Shown here: piece by piece, positions 45,960 to 55,724 of the stretch | Position numbering within the stretch: the first letter of the stretch is position 1 | How the letters are laid out: every line of letters starts with the position of its first letter | Made by a program: the position numbers and the translations under genes | Assembly (NCBI RefSeq): GCF_001885585.1 | Contig: NZ_LSRP01000087.1 | Location: 1 to 56,683 of the forward strand | DNA length: 56,683 nt | DNA from: Pararhizobium antarcticum | GTDB lineage: Bacteria; Pseudomonadota; Alphaproteobacteria; Rhizobiales; Rhizobiaceae | Direction: 5' to 3' | Notes under the pieces: model-generated | Told to the model about the DNA's origin: nothing | Database searches by the model: none | The model's input: the letters and a program-made list of their open reading frames with translations, nothing else

Positions 45960-45984
45960 CAGTCTTTTCTCCTTGTTCGAATCA

Positions 45985-46791
45985 TCAAGAACGGCCGGCC
46001 AACCGGTGACGCCCGATCGGCAACATGATCGGCCGGGCGGAAATGGGATCGACAATGATGCGGCTATCCAATCCGAAGACCTGCCGAACCATGTTTTCCG
46101 TCAGCACATCTTCTGGGGTGCCGAAGGCATGCACACGTCCACCCGTCATTGCGACGAGATAATCCGCGTAGCGCGCCGCCAGATTGAGGTCGTGCAGAAC
46201 CATGACGACCGTCGTGCCCCGCGTCCGGTTCAAATCGGTCAGGAGATCGAGTACCTCGATCTGGTGGTTGATATCCAGAAACGTGGTTGGCTCGTCGAGC
46301 AGCAGGATGTCTGTCTGCTGGGACAGTGCCATGGCGATCCAGACGCGTTGGCGCTGGCCGCCGGAGAGTTCATCAACCGGCCGCTCGGCAAGATCGAACG
46401 TTTTCGTTGCCGCAAGAGCGCTGTCGACTGCCTCTTCGTCCAGTTTCGTCCAACGGGAAAACAGGCTCTGATGCGGATGCCGCCCGCGTCCAACAAGATC
46501 GGCGACGGTGATGCCTTCCGGTGCAATAGGCGATTGTGGCAAGAGCCCCAGCGTCCGGGCGACCTCTCGTGAGGGAAGGGTATGGATCGACTTGCCATCC
46601 AGAAGAACCTGTCCCTGGCTTGGTGAAATGAGCCGCGATAGTGTGCGCAGCAGCGTGGACTTGCCGCATGCATTGGCGCCGACGATAGCCGTGATCATCC
46701 CCGGTGGTATGGTCAGGTCGAGGTCCCTCAGGATTTCTCTATCGTCATAGCCGGCCGAAAGCTGGTTAGCGGCGAGGGAATGCGCAGTCAC
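45985..46791 (-). CDS. Iron-siderophore ABC transporter ATPase (FecE/FhuC type)
   Basis: The 268-residue ATPase has Walker A GANACGKSTLLRTL, the Q-loop and LPQSPIAPEGITVADLV typical of the iron-siderophore group, signature LSGGQRQRV and Walker B ILLLDEPTTFLD, with D-loop and H-loop in VMVLHDLNLAARYAD. The start is a GTG at 46791 whose last bases overlap the permease stop (GTGA), consistent with translational coupling. Confidence 0.93.
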   Translation of the reverse strand: MTAHSLAANQLSAGYDDREILRDLDLTIPPGMITAIVGANACGKSTLLRTLSRLISPSQGQVLLDGKSIHTLPSREVARTLGLLPQSPIAPEGITVADLVGRGRHPHQSLFSRWTKLDEEAVDSALAATKTFDLAERPVDELSGGQRQRVWIAMALSQQTDILLLDEPTTFLDINHQIEVLDLLTDLNRTRGTTVVMVLHDLNLAARYADYLVAMTGGRVHAFGTPEDVLTENMVRQVFGLDSRIIVDPISARPIMLPIGRHRLAGRS

Positions 46792-47822
46792 AGCGAGCCT
46801 CCGGTACGGCTGACCTTAATGATCAGGAAAATCAGGTATGGTGCGCCAAGTGCGCCGGTCACCACACCGACCGGATAGCGGCTTGGCAGGAGAAGCTGAC
46901 CTGCATAGTCGCCAGCGAGCACGAGCAGCGCGCCGACCAGCGCAGAGGGCACAAGCAGCGATCCATTGCTGCGGAAAATGCGGGCCGCAATCGGCCCCGA
47001 AAGGAATGCGACAAAGGCGATGGGGCCGGTGACGGCCGTCGCGGTTGCGATCATGCCGACGGCTGAAACGATAACCAGCATACGGGTGCGTGCGACTCGA
47101 ACCCCGAGCGCTGCAGCTGTGTCGTCACCCAGTTGCAGCGCTTCCAGATCACGGGTGCGCATGAGCAGAAGTCCGCCGAAAAGGGCAAGCGCAAGGAGCA
47201 GTGGCAGTGCCTGCGAAAGCTGCGCGCCGTTAACGCTGCCTGTCAACCAGCGCATCGCCTCTTGCAGCGTCCATGCCGGCGCTGATGTCAGGATGTAGCC
47301 GATCACACTCTGGAGCATGGCTGCAACACCAATGCCGACAAGGATGAGACGCGATCCGGCCACACCGTTGCGGAAGGACAAGCCGTAGACTAGGACCGCA
47401 ACCCCGAGGCCAGCGACCACGGCCAGGACCGAGACCATTGGCCCCGTGATCGACAGGACGACTATGGCGAACACGGCCGCTGCACTGGCTCCGGAAGTAA
47501 TGCCGATTATGTCGGGACTGGCCAGCGGATTGCGCAGCATGATCTGGAATGCAACGCCGCCCAACCCGAAACACATGCCCGCCAGCACCGACAGGACGGC
47601 GCGGGGCAGGCGCAACTGCCCGACCGTGAAAGATGCACCAGGCACGTTCTCGCCGAACAGCACGCGCACGACATCGGTCGGGGGCGTGAAAGACTGTCCA
47701 ACAGACAGAGTAATTCCGAAGATCGCGACGACAAGAGCGAACAACACCGCCTGTACGGAAACGCGTCTGCGTGCGCGGCGGCGCCGGTAGTCCAGAAGAA
47801 ACCTGATCGTGGGCGACAGCAT
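46788..47822 (-). CDS. FecCD-family iron-siderophore permease (second)
   Basis: The 344-residue permease has about ten helices with FecCD family segments QLRLPRAVLSVLAGMCFGLG, GVAFQIMLRNPLASPDIIGI, SGASAAAVFAIV and GPIAFVAFLSGPIAARIF. The ATG at 47822 is two bases beyond the other permease's stop; the much longer open frame to 48089 lies inside that gene and is rejected. The two permeases probably form a heterodimer. Confidence 0.92.
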   Translation of the reverse strand: MLSPTIRFLLDYRRRRARRRVSVQAVLFALVVAIFGITLSVGQSFTPPTDVVRVLFGENVPGASFTVGQLRLPRAVLSVLAGMCFGLGGVAFQIMLRNPLASPDIIGITSGASAAAVFAIVVLSITGPMVSVLAVVAGLGVAVLVYGLSFRNGVAGSRLILVGIGVAAMLQSVIGYILTSAPAWTLQEAMRWLTGSVNGAQLSQALPLLLALALFGGLLLMRTRDLEALQLGDDTAAALGVRVARTRMLVIVSAVGMIATATAVTGPIAFVAFLSGPIAARIFRSNGSLLVPSALVGALLVLAGDYAGQLLLPSRYPVGVVTGALGAPYLIFLIIKVSRTGGSL

Positions 47823-47824
47823 GA

Positions 47825-48868
47825 TCACAATTCCCGCACTCGCTGACGCCGTACGATCCAGATGAAAAATGGCGCTCCGATCAGCGCGGTAACGATCCCG
47901 ACGTCGATCTCCCCTGGGCGCGCGATAACCCGCCCGAGTATATCGGCGCCGAGCAGCAGGCCCGCACCGCCCAGTGCGGAAAAGGGCAACAGCCATCGAT
48001 GATCGACTCCGATAAGGGTCCGGCAGAGATGCGGCACCACCAGCCCGAGAAAACCGATCGGCCCGCAAACGGCCGTCGTTGTGCCGCAAAGAAGGATAGC
48101 GCCGAGCGAGGCAATGGCACGCGCGGTTGCGACGTGCTCACCAAGACCGGCAGCCAACTCCTCGCCCAAGGCGAGTGAATTGAGTTTTCTTGCCGACAGA
48201 AGACTGATCGCAAAGCCGACCGCGAGAAACGGCAGGACAGGCGCGATCCGCTCGTAGGTCGCGCCGCCGACGCCGCCTATTTGCCAAGACTGGATACCGC
48301 CGGCGATATCGCCGCGGGGCAGGACAATAGCGATCACCATGGAGGCGAAGGCCACAGAAGTGGCGGCCCCGGCAAGCGCCAACTTGAGCGGCGTTGCACC
48401 GCCTCTTCCCGAAGACCCGATCGTGTAGACGAAGATAGCCGCACACCCGGCGCCGGCGATCCCCGTCCAGATATAGGCCTTCGGCGACGACATTCCAAAC
48501 CAGGCGACACCGATAACGACGGCGAGCGAGGCGCCCATGTTGACGCCGAGAATGCCGGGATCGGCGAGCGGATTGCGGGTGACGCCCTGCATGATCGCGC
48601 CGGCAAGCCCCAGCGCCGCCCCCGCCAGCAGGGCAAGAAAGGTCCGCGGAATGCGCAGCGCAACTGCTGCCTGACCTATGGTGTCTTGGGCGCCGCCGAT
48701 TGCTGCAATGATATCGGCCCAGTCGACATTGCGCGTGCCTATCGTTATCGACAGCGTCAGAAGAACGGCCAACACAGCGATAAGCCCGACAAGCCAGAGG
48801 GTTCTAATACGGTTTGAGCGGGCGGCATTCGGCCAAAAACGAGGGAACATGTTGGTGCGGCCGGTCAT
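47825..48868 (-). CDS. FecCD-family iron-siderophore permease (first)
   Basis: The 347-residue permease has the family segments ALRIPRTFLALLAGAALGLA, GAIMQGVTRNPLADPGILGV, NMGASLAVVIGVA and GPIGFLGLVVPHLCRTLIGV. Its ATG overlaps the binding-protein stop (ATGA). It is paired with the second permease immediately downstream, as in FepD/FepG-type systems. Confidence 0.93.
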   Translation of the reverse strand: MTGRTNMFPRFWPNAARSNRIRTLWLVGLIAVLAVLLTLSITIGTRNVDWADIIAAIGGAQDTIGQAAVALRIPRTFLALLAGAALGLAGAIMQGVTRNPLADPGILGVNMGASLAVVIGVAWFGMSSPKAYIWTGIAGAGCAAIFVYTIGSSGRGGATPLKLALAGAATSVAFASMVIAIVLPRGDIAGGIQSWQIGGVGGATYERIAPVLPFLAVGFAISLLSARKLNSLALGEELAAGLGEHVATARAIASLGAILLCGTTTAVCGPIGFLGLVVPHLCRTLIGVDHRWLLPFSALGGAGLLLGADILGRVIARPGEIDVGIVTALIGAPFFIWIVRRQRVREL

Positions 48869-49857
48869 TTCGACTTCTTGGCTGCCTCACTCAGCAGTTT
48901 CACGTAGTCCTTCAGCACCCATCGTATCGACAGGGGGGTCGGGTTGGCGGCATTGCCGACTGGGTCGTTGCCGAGCATCACGAGCGATTCTTGCGCAACC
49001 GCTGGCATATGCAGTGTCAGGGGATTGGCTTTCAGAGCATCGAAAAGCGTTCTGTCGCCGTATGTCACGAGAATGTCGACGTCATCGAATGCGTCGATCT
49101 GCTCTGCGCTCACCGAGCCGGCGAACGTTCCAAGCTTCGTGGCCTGCTCGACGCTCTTCGGAGAGACCATTCCGAGATCGGCAAAGAATTTCACCCGCGT
49201 GTCGTTCGCCGTATAGAAATTAATGGTGCTGAGGTCAGATGCGCTTAGATGTGTGATGAACATCGCCGACTTTCCCTTGATCTCGGGATGTCCGTCGAGT
49301 GTACGGGCAATGTCGGCCTCGATGTCCTCAATGAGCGCATCGCCTTCGGAAGCCATGCCGAGCCCTGCGCTGTTGAGCCGAATCATCTCGCGCCAGTCCG
49401 TCGACCAGGGCGCCTGCGGATAGGCTATGACAGGAGCAATCTGGCTCAGGGTGTCATAATCGGCCTGGCTGAGACCGGAATATGCCGCGAGGATCACGTC
49501 GGGTCGTACTGCCGCGACGGCTTCGAAATCGATGCCATCACCCTCGTCGAACAATACCGGCGCGTCGCCCGTCAGTTCACCCAGTCGCGCGGCTACCCAT
49601 GGCAGGATACCGTCTGCGTCATCGTCGCCGTAATTGGCGCGCGCCATGCCGACCGGAATGATGCCGAGCGCCAATGGAACCTCGTGGTTTGCCCATGCAA
49701 CACTGGCAACCCGTTCCGGCTTCTTCTCAACAATCGTCGTGCCGAAGGCATGATCGATGCTGAGCGGATAAGAGCCACCTTGTGCCGCCAGCGCGGTTGC
49801 GTGCGCGGCCATCCAGACGCAGGCGATCATGGCCTGCACGGCGAAACGAAACTTCAT
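48865..49857 (-). CDS. Iron-siderophore ABC transporter substrate-binding protein
   Basis: The 330-residue periplasmic protein of the FepB/FhuD cluster has a signal peptide (residues 1-26, cleavage near ATALA). The mature domain contains HAFGTTIVEKKPERVASVAW and, farther on, FEAVAAVRPDVILAAYSGLS and DTLSQIAPVIAYPQAPWSTD, the typical helical-backbone lobe motifs. The ATG at 49857 has GGAG upstream; the frame to 49893 is rejected. It is first in the operon and divergent from the TonB-dependent receptor gene. Confidence 0.92.
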   Translation of the reverse strand: MKFRFAVQAMIACVWMAAHATALAAQGGSYPLSIDHAFGTTIVEKKPERVASVAWANHEVPLALGIIPVGMARANYGDDDADGILPWVAARLGELTGDAPVLFDEGDGIDFEAVAAVRPDVILAAYSGLSQADYDTLSQIAPVIAYPQAPWSTDWREMIRLNSAGLGMASEGDALIEDIEADIARTLDGHPEIKGKSAMFITHLSASDLSTINFYTANDTRVKFFADLGMVSPKSVEQATKLGTFAGSVSAEQIDAFDDVDILVTYGDRTLFDALKANPLTLHMPAVAQESLVMLGNDPVGNAANPTPLSIRWVLKDYVKLLSEAAKKSK

Positions 49858-50104
49858 CGCCACACTCCAGTCAAAAGTATAAGTTGACTCCAAATCTCAG
49901 CTTAATCGATGCCCGTCAACGGCAAAGCAGGAACTATGTGGAAAGTGCGCGTAGATTTCCGTGGGATTCTACAAAGCCGGGGAATTGTACAATACTGGAT
50001 AAATGCACTCCAGTTAATAGCAGTGACGGGCTATATCGACAGATACCCTACACGCTGTCGGTCATGCCGATCACCCAGCAGTCACGTCAATTTGGATTTT
50101 GAAG
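49858..50104. promoter_or_regulatory. Divergent promoter region between binding-protein operon and TonB receptor
   Basis: About 250 bases separate the two divergent starts. TTGACT appears on the plus strand near 49882 but without a convincing -10 at normal spacing. An AT-richer part around 49985-50010 (TTGTACAATACTGGATAAAT) is a second promoter candidate. I could not assign a Fur, Irr or RirA box by eye, although iron control would be expected. Confidence 0.35.
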
Positions 50105-52240
50105 ATGGACCTCGTTAGAACAGGCGCTCGCTCACTGCAGGCTCCGATCCGCTACCGAACAGCGCTGCTTTTCGGATGCACAGCACTCATCGCCCTTGCA
50201 CCAGACTATTTGATGGCCCAGGACGCCAACGATGATGTCACGACGCTGGAGATGATCGTCGTTGAGGCAAACTCTGGTCCCGGCGTCTTGAACACGGGCA
50301 ATGATTCAAAGTCAGTCGTCGCGACGGAAACGACAGGCGCCGGCAAGATGCCGACCAGGATCCTGGAAGCCCCCGCCGCGGTATCCGTCATTACCTCCAA
50401 GGAAATCCGGGAGCGCGCCGCGGACAGCGTCGAGCAGGTCGTACAATACACAGCCGGTGTCGTGACCGACTTCTATGGATCGGATGACCGGTACGACTAT
50501 TTCGATATTCGCGGCTTTACGCCCTATACCTATCGCGACGGTCTGGCTATCGGCAGGACTTTCGCCGGGGTGCGGGAAGAGCCCTACGCTTTCGAGCGTA
50601 TCGAGGTGCTCAAGGGCGCCAGTTCGGCCGGATTCGGAGCGGCTGAACCGGGCGGATCGGTCAACTATGTCACGAAGACGCCGAAAAGAGAGCGTTTCGG
50701 CGAGGTTTACGGCACGGGCGGATCGTTCGCACACAAAGAGACCGGCTTCGATTTCGGTGACAATTTCACCGAAGACGACACGCTGTCGTACCGTTTAACC
50801 GGCAAGTTCCAGCGTTCGGACGCCGAATATGATTATTCCCAGGATGATGAGAACTTCATCATGGGCGGCCTGACCTGGCGCCCGACCGACGCGACAAGCC
50901 TGACATTCGTTTTTGACCATCTGGACAAGGATGGTGTTCCCGGCAGTGGAGGCCATCCGCTCGGTACGGACCTAGACAGAGACCAGTTCTTCGGCGAGCC
51001 CGACTACTATTTCAATACGACAAACCGCAACACCTATAGCCTGATGTTTGACCATGACTTTGGCAATGGACTGAGCTTCGGCTCCAACGCCCGTTCCAGC
51101 AATTCGGACAACGCCTTTGGCAGTGCCTATCTCTCCAATACGCGGCAAGATGGATCGAATCTAGCAGACCGTTATTTCTTCGGCAGTGACACATCGAACG
51201 AGCAGTTCATCATCGATGCAAACCTGGTTTACGAAACGAGTTTCGACACGGTCGACAGCCGCACGCTTGCCGGCATCGAATATAATGACTTCAAATCGCT
51301 GAATTACGGCCTATACGATCCCGGCGCTCCTCCCATTAACTGGTTGAACCCGATCTACACGGGTGGACCGATCTCGACGACACCCACCTACGGGACGGCA
51401 AACGATCAAAAGACCAAGGCGATCTACCTGCAGCAGGACCTGACCTTCGCTGACAGGCTGACGGTGAGCCTGGGTCTGCGCAATGACTGGCTTGACCTTG
51501 GCCAGACGGACTTGTTCTCGAACGTTGCCCAGGCGGATGAACACAGCGAATTCACAAAGCGGATCGGTGCCAGCTACAAGATCACCGAGGAACTGGCAGC
51601 CTATACGAGCTACGCAGAATCCGCAGCGCCTCCCGGCGTCGGCACGGATCCGACGACTGGAAAGCAGTATGAGGTCGGGATCAAATATCAGCCGGATGCA
51701 TTCCCTGCATTGTTCACCGCTTCAGTCTATGACCTGACAAAAGGTGACTTTACCGTCTACGACAGTGTGAGCTATCTGCCGCAAACGGTCGAAAAGGTCA
51801 GCCATCGCGGCTTTGAACTCGAAGCCAAGGCCGCGTTGACAAGCAATATCAGTATGATTGCGGCTTATAGCTACATAGACTCCAAAATCGATGAGCCCGG
51901 CGGCGTCAATGATGGAAACCGCTTGATGCGCGTCCCAAAGCATGCGGCGTCAGTATGGGGCACCTATACCCTGGAAGGGCAAGGGGCACGCGGCGACATG
52001 ACCTTTGGAGTAGGCGCCCGCTACACGGACTCATATTTCGTCAACCTCGGCAATACCGCATCCTCGGAAAGCGCGATCGTGTTCGATGCCGCTTTTACCT
52101 ACACTATCCAGGAAAACACGATGCTACAGCTGAACGTCAAAAATGTCTTTGACGAGAAGCATATCGCCAGCCAGGATAGCGGTGGGGTCTACTACAATCC
52201 AGGTCGCGCCATGATGGCGACGCTTCGCCAGACCTGGTAA
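50105..52240 (+). CDS. TonB-dependent siderophore receptor
   Basis: The 711-residue outer-membrane receptor has a signal peptide (residues 1-38, ending DYLMAQ), a TonB-box-like TLEMIVV near residue 47, a plug domain (APAAVSVITSKEIRERAADS, then YDYFDIRGFTPYTYRDGLAI and EVLKGASSAGFGAAEPGGSV) and a beta-barrel ending in an aromatic residue (MMATLRQTW). The siderophore class is FhuA/FpvA-like (plug pattern), but the ligand cannot be named. It is the outer-membrane part of the locus, divergent from the ABC operon. Confidence 0.95.
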   Translation: MDLVRTGARSLQAPIRYRTALLFGCTALIALAPDYLMAQDANDDVTTLEMIVVEANSGPGVLNTGNDSKSVVATETTGAGKMPTRILEAPAAVSVITSKEIRERAADSVEQVVQYTAGVVTDFYGSDDRYDYFDIRGFTPYTYRDGLAIGRTFAGVREEPYAFERIEVLKGASSAGFGAAEPGGSVNYVTKTPKRERFGEVYGTGGSFAHKETGFDFGDNFTEDDTLSYRLTGKFQRSDAEYDYSQDDENFIMGGLTWRPTDATSLTFVFDHLDKDGVPGSGGHPLGTDLDRDQFFGEPDYYFNTTNRNTYSLMFDHDFGNGLSFGSNARSSNSDNAFGSAYLSNTRQDGSNLADRYFFGSDTSNEQFIIDANLVYETSFDTVDSRTLAGIEYNDFKSLNYGLYDPGAPPINWLNPIYTGGPISTTPTYGTANDQKTKAIYLQQDLTFADRLTVSLGLRNDWLDLGQTDLFSNVAQADEHSEFTKRIGASYKITEELAAYTSYAESAAPPGVGTDPTTGKQYEVGIKYQPDAFPALFTASVYDLTKGDFTVYDSVSYLPQTVEKVSHRGFELEAKAALTSNISMIAAYSYIDSKIDEPGGVNDGNRLMRVPKHAASVWGTYTLEGQGARGDMTFGVGARYTDSYFVNLGNTASSESAIVFDAAFTYTIQENTMLQLNVKNVFDEKHIASQDSGGVYYNPGRAMMATLRQTW

Positions 52241-52293
52241 TCGCCTGCCCCCTCCCCCCACGAACTCATTGGGTGGGAAGGCGGCTGAGCATG

Positions 52294-53184
52294 TCAGACC
52301 TGCTGCATCTTTCGCCAGGCGGCCGGAGGTTCTCCAGCCACTTGGCGAAACACTTTTGTCAGGTGCGCTTGATCGGAAAAACCGAGTTGTGCCGCGACGC
52401 TGGCAATCGAAAGATCAGTTTCACGCAGCAGATACTTCGCCTGCTCGATCCGTTTGAAAAGTTGCCATTGCAACGGAGACTTGCCGGTGGTCTGCTTGAA
52501 CACGTTGGCAAACCAGCTTTCAGACAAATCGACCGTGGCCGCCATGTCGGCAACGGTCATCCGATAATCGCCAAGTTTTTCGATGCGTGACAGCAACTTG
52601 TTCATCTGCGCCTGCGTCAGCCTGCCTCCCGCCTTTTCGTTGGCTTCTGCGGGAATATCGAGCAGGCCGGCGACAATGCTACCGACGAGGCTCTCGGCGT
52701 AGACGGCATGCTTCGATGGGCTTATTATTTCGTCCGCCAGAAGTTTTGCCAGTGTTTCGATCGCCACGACGTTATGGAGTTCAACCGGACGCCGTATCGC
52801 CATCTGCGCGGCCGAACTGCCGACCGATGGTGTCAGATATCGCAGCGCACGATCCTTGTGCAGGTGGAGGTTGAGATGGCTGAAGCGATGGGTCGTTTTG
52901 TTGCTGGTCCACATCGGCACACCAGCCGGGACATACACGGCGCGTGCCATCGCCCTTGAGCTCCGTGCGAAATCGTCATTCCTGTTCGAAATGCGGACAT
53001 GCGGCGAAACATCGTTGAAGAAAAACATGATCCGCGGATCGTCCGCAAGATAATATCCGCTGGCACCGGCCTGGCTTTCAGCTTCCCACAGAACCGACAC
53101 GATGCCATCCAACTGACGCCATTGAACGGGAGCGGCGACTTGAATACCTTCCGTCTTCCACGACATTTTGTGCCAGAAGCTCAT
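52294..53184 (-). CDS. AraC-family regulator of the siderophore locus
   Basis: The 296-residue protein has a C-terminal AraC/XylS DNA-binding domain at about residues 190-296: MTVADMAATVDLSESWFANV and FKQTTGKSPLQWQLFKRIEQ form the first helix-turn-helix, and SIASVAAQLGFSDQAHLTKV followed by FRQVAGEPPAAWRKM the second. The N-terminal half is PchR-like, as seen in regulators that sense a ferric siderophore. It is convergent with the receptor gene at 52240 with 53 bases between them. It probably activates receptor and transporter genes when the siderophore is present (inference). Confidence 0.9.
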   Translation of the reverse strand: MSFWHKMSWKTEGIQVAAPVQWRQLDGIVSVLWEAESQAGASGYYLADDPRIMFFFNDVSPHVRISNRNDDFARSSRAMARAVYVPAGVPMWTSNKTTHRFSHLNLHLHKDRALRYLTPSVGSSAAQMAIRRPVELHNVVAIETLAKLLADEIISPSKHAVYAESLVGSIVAGLLDIPAEANEKAGGRLTQAQMNKLLSRIEKLGDYRMTVADMAATVDLSESWFANVFKQTTGKSPLQWQLFKRIEQAKYLLRETDLSIASVAAQLGFSDQAHLTKVFRQVAGEPPAAWRKMQQV

Positions 53185-53903
53185 GTGTAAATGTCCGTCT
53201 TTCGAAAAAACTCACGGGTCGCAACTTAGCAACCAGCGCAAAAACATCTCCGGTGTCATATTAAGTTGAGAGTATCAATCATATTTATTGGAGTGACAAG
53301 CGAATATGCACCTCTGACAGCTTCATTGGTATCAAGGACGTTTCGGAGCAAAGGCGTTCGACGACGACCTTCGCTGTCGGCAAAGGCTCGCTGAAACCCC
53401 GGATCAAGATGCTGGAGGAAGCAGTTTCCGAGCACTGTCGATGTCAGCCGAACGGTTGTGCGTCGCGCCACCGAAAGCGAATATCGGATCGGCGGGACAA
53501 AAAAACTGTGGCACCCACGCCTCCACGGCGATGCCGAAGTTCGAGTAGAGCTCCTTTGGCGGGAGCGGATGCACCGGAGAAGGGGATGCCGGCGAATATC
53601 GACGTTTGATTTTCAGCGCGTGCCGGGAGCCGGCATCCGGCAGAACGATCTGGCTGCCAAGCGGTCGTGGCGCAGTCCGGGAAGCCGAACGAACCGGGCA
53701 AGGCTTTCCAGCGCAGCGAAGATGGGCGGCCTTCTCGTCCAGTCGCCCCGCGAGCGTCCGATCCTAACCACCACCATTCCTGGTGTCCGTCGCGAACGGT
53801 TTCATCGCGGCACTGACAACAAGGGGCGTGATCTGCAAGAAACGGGTGGTCGTACTGTCCGCCCATTGCCTATGCCTTGGCTCCCCGCACAAGGAGATCA
53901 ACC
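53185..53903. other. Gene-free stretch upstream of the SDR gene
   Basis: About 720 bases. The first 100 bases (to ~53290) are AT-rich and probably include the araC-type promoter. From 53290 to 53880 both strands show open frames of 70-180 codons with high Arg, Cys and Gly content and no family resemblance, so they look like decayed or non-coding sequence. AAGGAG at 53891 is the SDR ribosome-binding site. Confidence 0.45.
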
Positions 53904-54653
53904 ATGGGAATGTTACAAGACAAGGTCGCTATCATTACCGGAGCGTCATCTGGGATTGGCCGCGCAGCCGCGATGCTTTTCAGCGCAGAAGGAGCCGCAG
54001 TTATCCTGAACGCCAGAGGCAGACCGGGCCTCGATGACGTAGCCGAGACAATTCGCGGCCAGGGCGGAAGAGTGCATGTTGTGGTGGGTGATGTCAGTCT
54101 GCCGGAAACACACGACGAACTTGTCGCTGATGCAATCCGATTGTTTGGCGGTCTGGATATCGCGTTCAACAATGCAGCCATCGTCGGCCCCATGAAGCCG
54201 CTCGTGGAGGTTGCTCTGTCGGAATGGCAGGAGACACTTGCGACGAACCTGACATCTGCATTCCTGGCCAGCCGTCGCCAAATCCCGGCGATGCTGGAGC
54301 GAACCGGTGGCGCAATCATATTCACATCCAGTTTTGTCGGAACCAGCGTCGGGCTACCAGGCATGGGCGTTTATGCAGCGGCCAAGGCTGGACTGATGGG
54401 GCTGGTTAAGGGAATCACGGCTGATTATGCCAGCAGAGGCATCAGGGCGAATGCGCTAATGCCCGGTGGCGTCGAAACGGCGATGGCCGGTGATGAGGCC
54501 CAAAAAGAGTGGGCAGCAGGTTTGCATGCTGTGAAACGGATTGCACAACCGGAAGAAATCGCCAGGGCCGCGCTGTTTCTGGCCAGTCCCATGTCAAGCT
54601 TTGTCGTGGGTTCTGCCTTGTTCGCAGACGGTGGGAACTCCGCTGTCAAATAG
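53904..54653 (+). CDS. Short-chain dehydrogenase/reductase
   Basis: The 249-residue classical SDR has IITGASSGIGRAAAMLF (residues 9-25), NNAAIVGPM, the catalytic Ser in IIFTSSFVG and a Y-x-x-x-K in VYAAAKAG, ending LFADGGNSAVK. ILNARGRP after strand 2 suggests NADP(H) preference. AAGGAG eight bases before the ATG at 53904 fixes the start. It stands alone between a decayed region and IS remnants and ends in a hairpin, so context gives no clue to its substrate. Confidence 0.9.
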   Translation: MGMLQDKVAIITGASSGIGRAAAMLFSAEGAAVILNARGRPGLDDVAETIRGQGGRVHVVVGDVSLPETHDELVADAIRLFGGLDIAFNNAAIVGPMKPLVEVALSEWQETLATNLTSAFLASRRQIPAMLERTGGAIIFTSSFVGTSVGLPGMGVYAAAKAGLMGLVKGITADYASRGIRANALMPGGVETAMAGDEAQKEWAAGLHAVKRIAQPEEIARAALFLASPMSSFVVGSALFADGGNSAVK

Positions 54654-54685
54654 TGACCGAGGACAGATCGCACCTGTCATCAAAA

Positions 54686-54715
54686 GCGCCATGCGTTCAT
54701 TTAAACGCATGGCGC
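54686..54715. terminator. Strong hairpin after the SDR gene
   Basis: A perfect 12-bp inverted repeat (GCGCCATGCGTT / AACGCATGGCGC) with a six-base loop, 33 bases after the SDR stop. The plus strand continues CTTAACTG and the minus strand CTTTTGATG, so the T-run is weak on both sides, but the stem is long enough to end transcription. Confidence 0.75.
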
Positions 54716-54914
54716 CTTAACTGCCGATTTTGGTAAACTTGGCACTCACTGTCCGAACGCCGAAATCTTATCAAACGTCCGTCCCAATTCTCATCGCCTG
54801 GACGACATCTGCGTTCGCGCGGGAATACCGCACTATCAACGGCACAAGGATCGTAGAATTTGTTCTGATCTCCCCTTTGAGGGGCAATTCAAAGAGGGGC
54901 AGCACATTGGCATG

Positions 54915-55421
54915 CTCTTGCGCGCGCCAAAGAGCGCTGCAGCCTGGACTTCGTCAGCGACGCCTCCACGGACGGCCGCCGCTTGCGTGTTCTGGCGGTC
55001 GTCGATGATTTCACCAGCGAATGACCTGTGCCTGGTTGCCGACACGTCCCTGTCGGGCGCAAGGCTGGCTCGGGACTGGACAGCCTGATCGCCAGGCGTG
55101 GAAAGCCGAGAACGATCGTCTCGGACAACGGCACGGAGAGGACCAGCATGGCCATCCTCAAATGGTACCAGGAGACAAAGGTCGAATGGCACTACAACGC
55201 CCCCCGGCAAGCCGATGCAGAACGGCTTCGTTAAAAGCTTCAACGGCAGCTTCCGCGACGAGTGAATGAACGAAACGCTATTCTCGTCACCCACCCAGGC
55301 CCGCGCGGCCATCACAGCATGGAAGGAGGACAACAACAGGAACACGCCCCACTCTTCGCTAGGCGACATAACCCCCAGCGAGTTCGCAATGAAAATGGCA
55401 CTGGAAAAACAGGGCGCATGA
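54915..55421 (+). mobile_element. Degenerate IS3-family orfB (IS407/IS51-like) remnant
   Basis: Readable pieces in shifting frames match the catalytic half of an IS3-family OrfB: CSLDFVSDASTDGRRLRVLA (first catalytic Asp), VVDDFTSE then a stop, LIARRGKPRTIVSDNGTERT (second Asp), VEWHYNAPRQ and a terminal EFAMKMALEKQGA in another frame. At least three frame changes and one internal stop make it inactive. The N-terminal part and orfA of this element are missing. Confidence 0.85.
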
Positions 55422-55428
55422 GGCCAGA

Positions 55429-55640
55429 TTGCCCCCCAGACTCGCCCGAAAACGGGATTACCGTTTGGCCTCAGGCCACCCGACTTTCAAGGCGAAGGCG
55501 GCACTTGCCGCATACGAGGCGAGCAGACACGGGTGGAATTGCCCCAGCAGTTTGGCATGCACGCAGATCAAACAATGGAAAGCCCAGTTCCTTGACGGGG
55601 GTAGGCGTTTTAGGCGATGAATCTAAGGCGAAATGGCGGG
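55429..55640 (+). mobile_element. Degenerate IS3-family orfA remnant (different element)
   Basis: The frame reads HPTFKAKAALAAYEASRHGW, then CTQIKQWKAQFLDGG, and after a frameshift VLGDESKAKW. This resembles the helix-turn-helix OrfA of IS3-type elements (F-K-A-K-V-A-L-A-A ... N-Q-I-x-Q-W-K). It is a different subgroup from the orfB remnant just upstream, so two elements were nested or adjacent here. Confidence 0.75.
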
Positions 55641-55724
55641 GCTATTCACGCAGATCTTACATGTCAACGCTCGGCGGCAAAACCACGGTCTGGCGATAAA
55701 CAATCTGTTCAGCGCTGTGCGCAC

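Noticed and set aside
52245..52288. C-rich/G-rich stretch between the TonB receptor and AraC gene as a bidirectional terminator
   Set aside because: Pairing is interrupted and no T-run follows on either strand; possible but not supported well enough.
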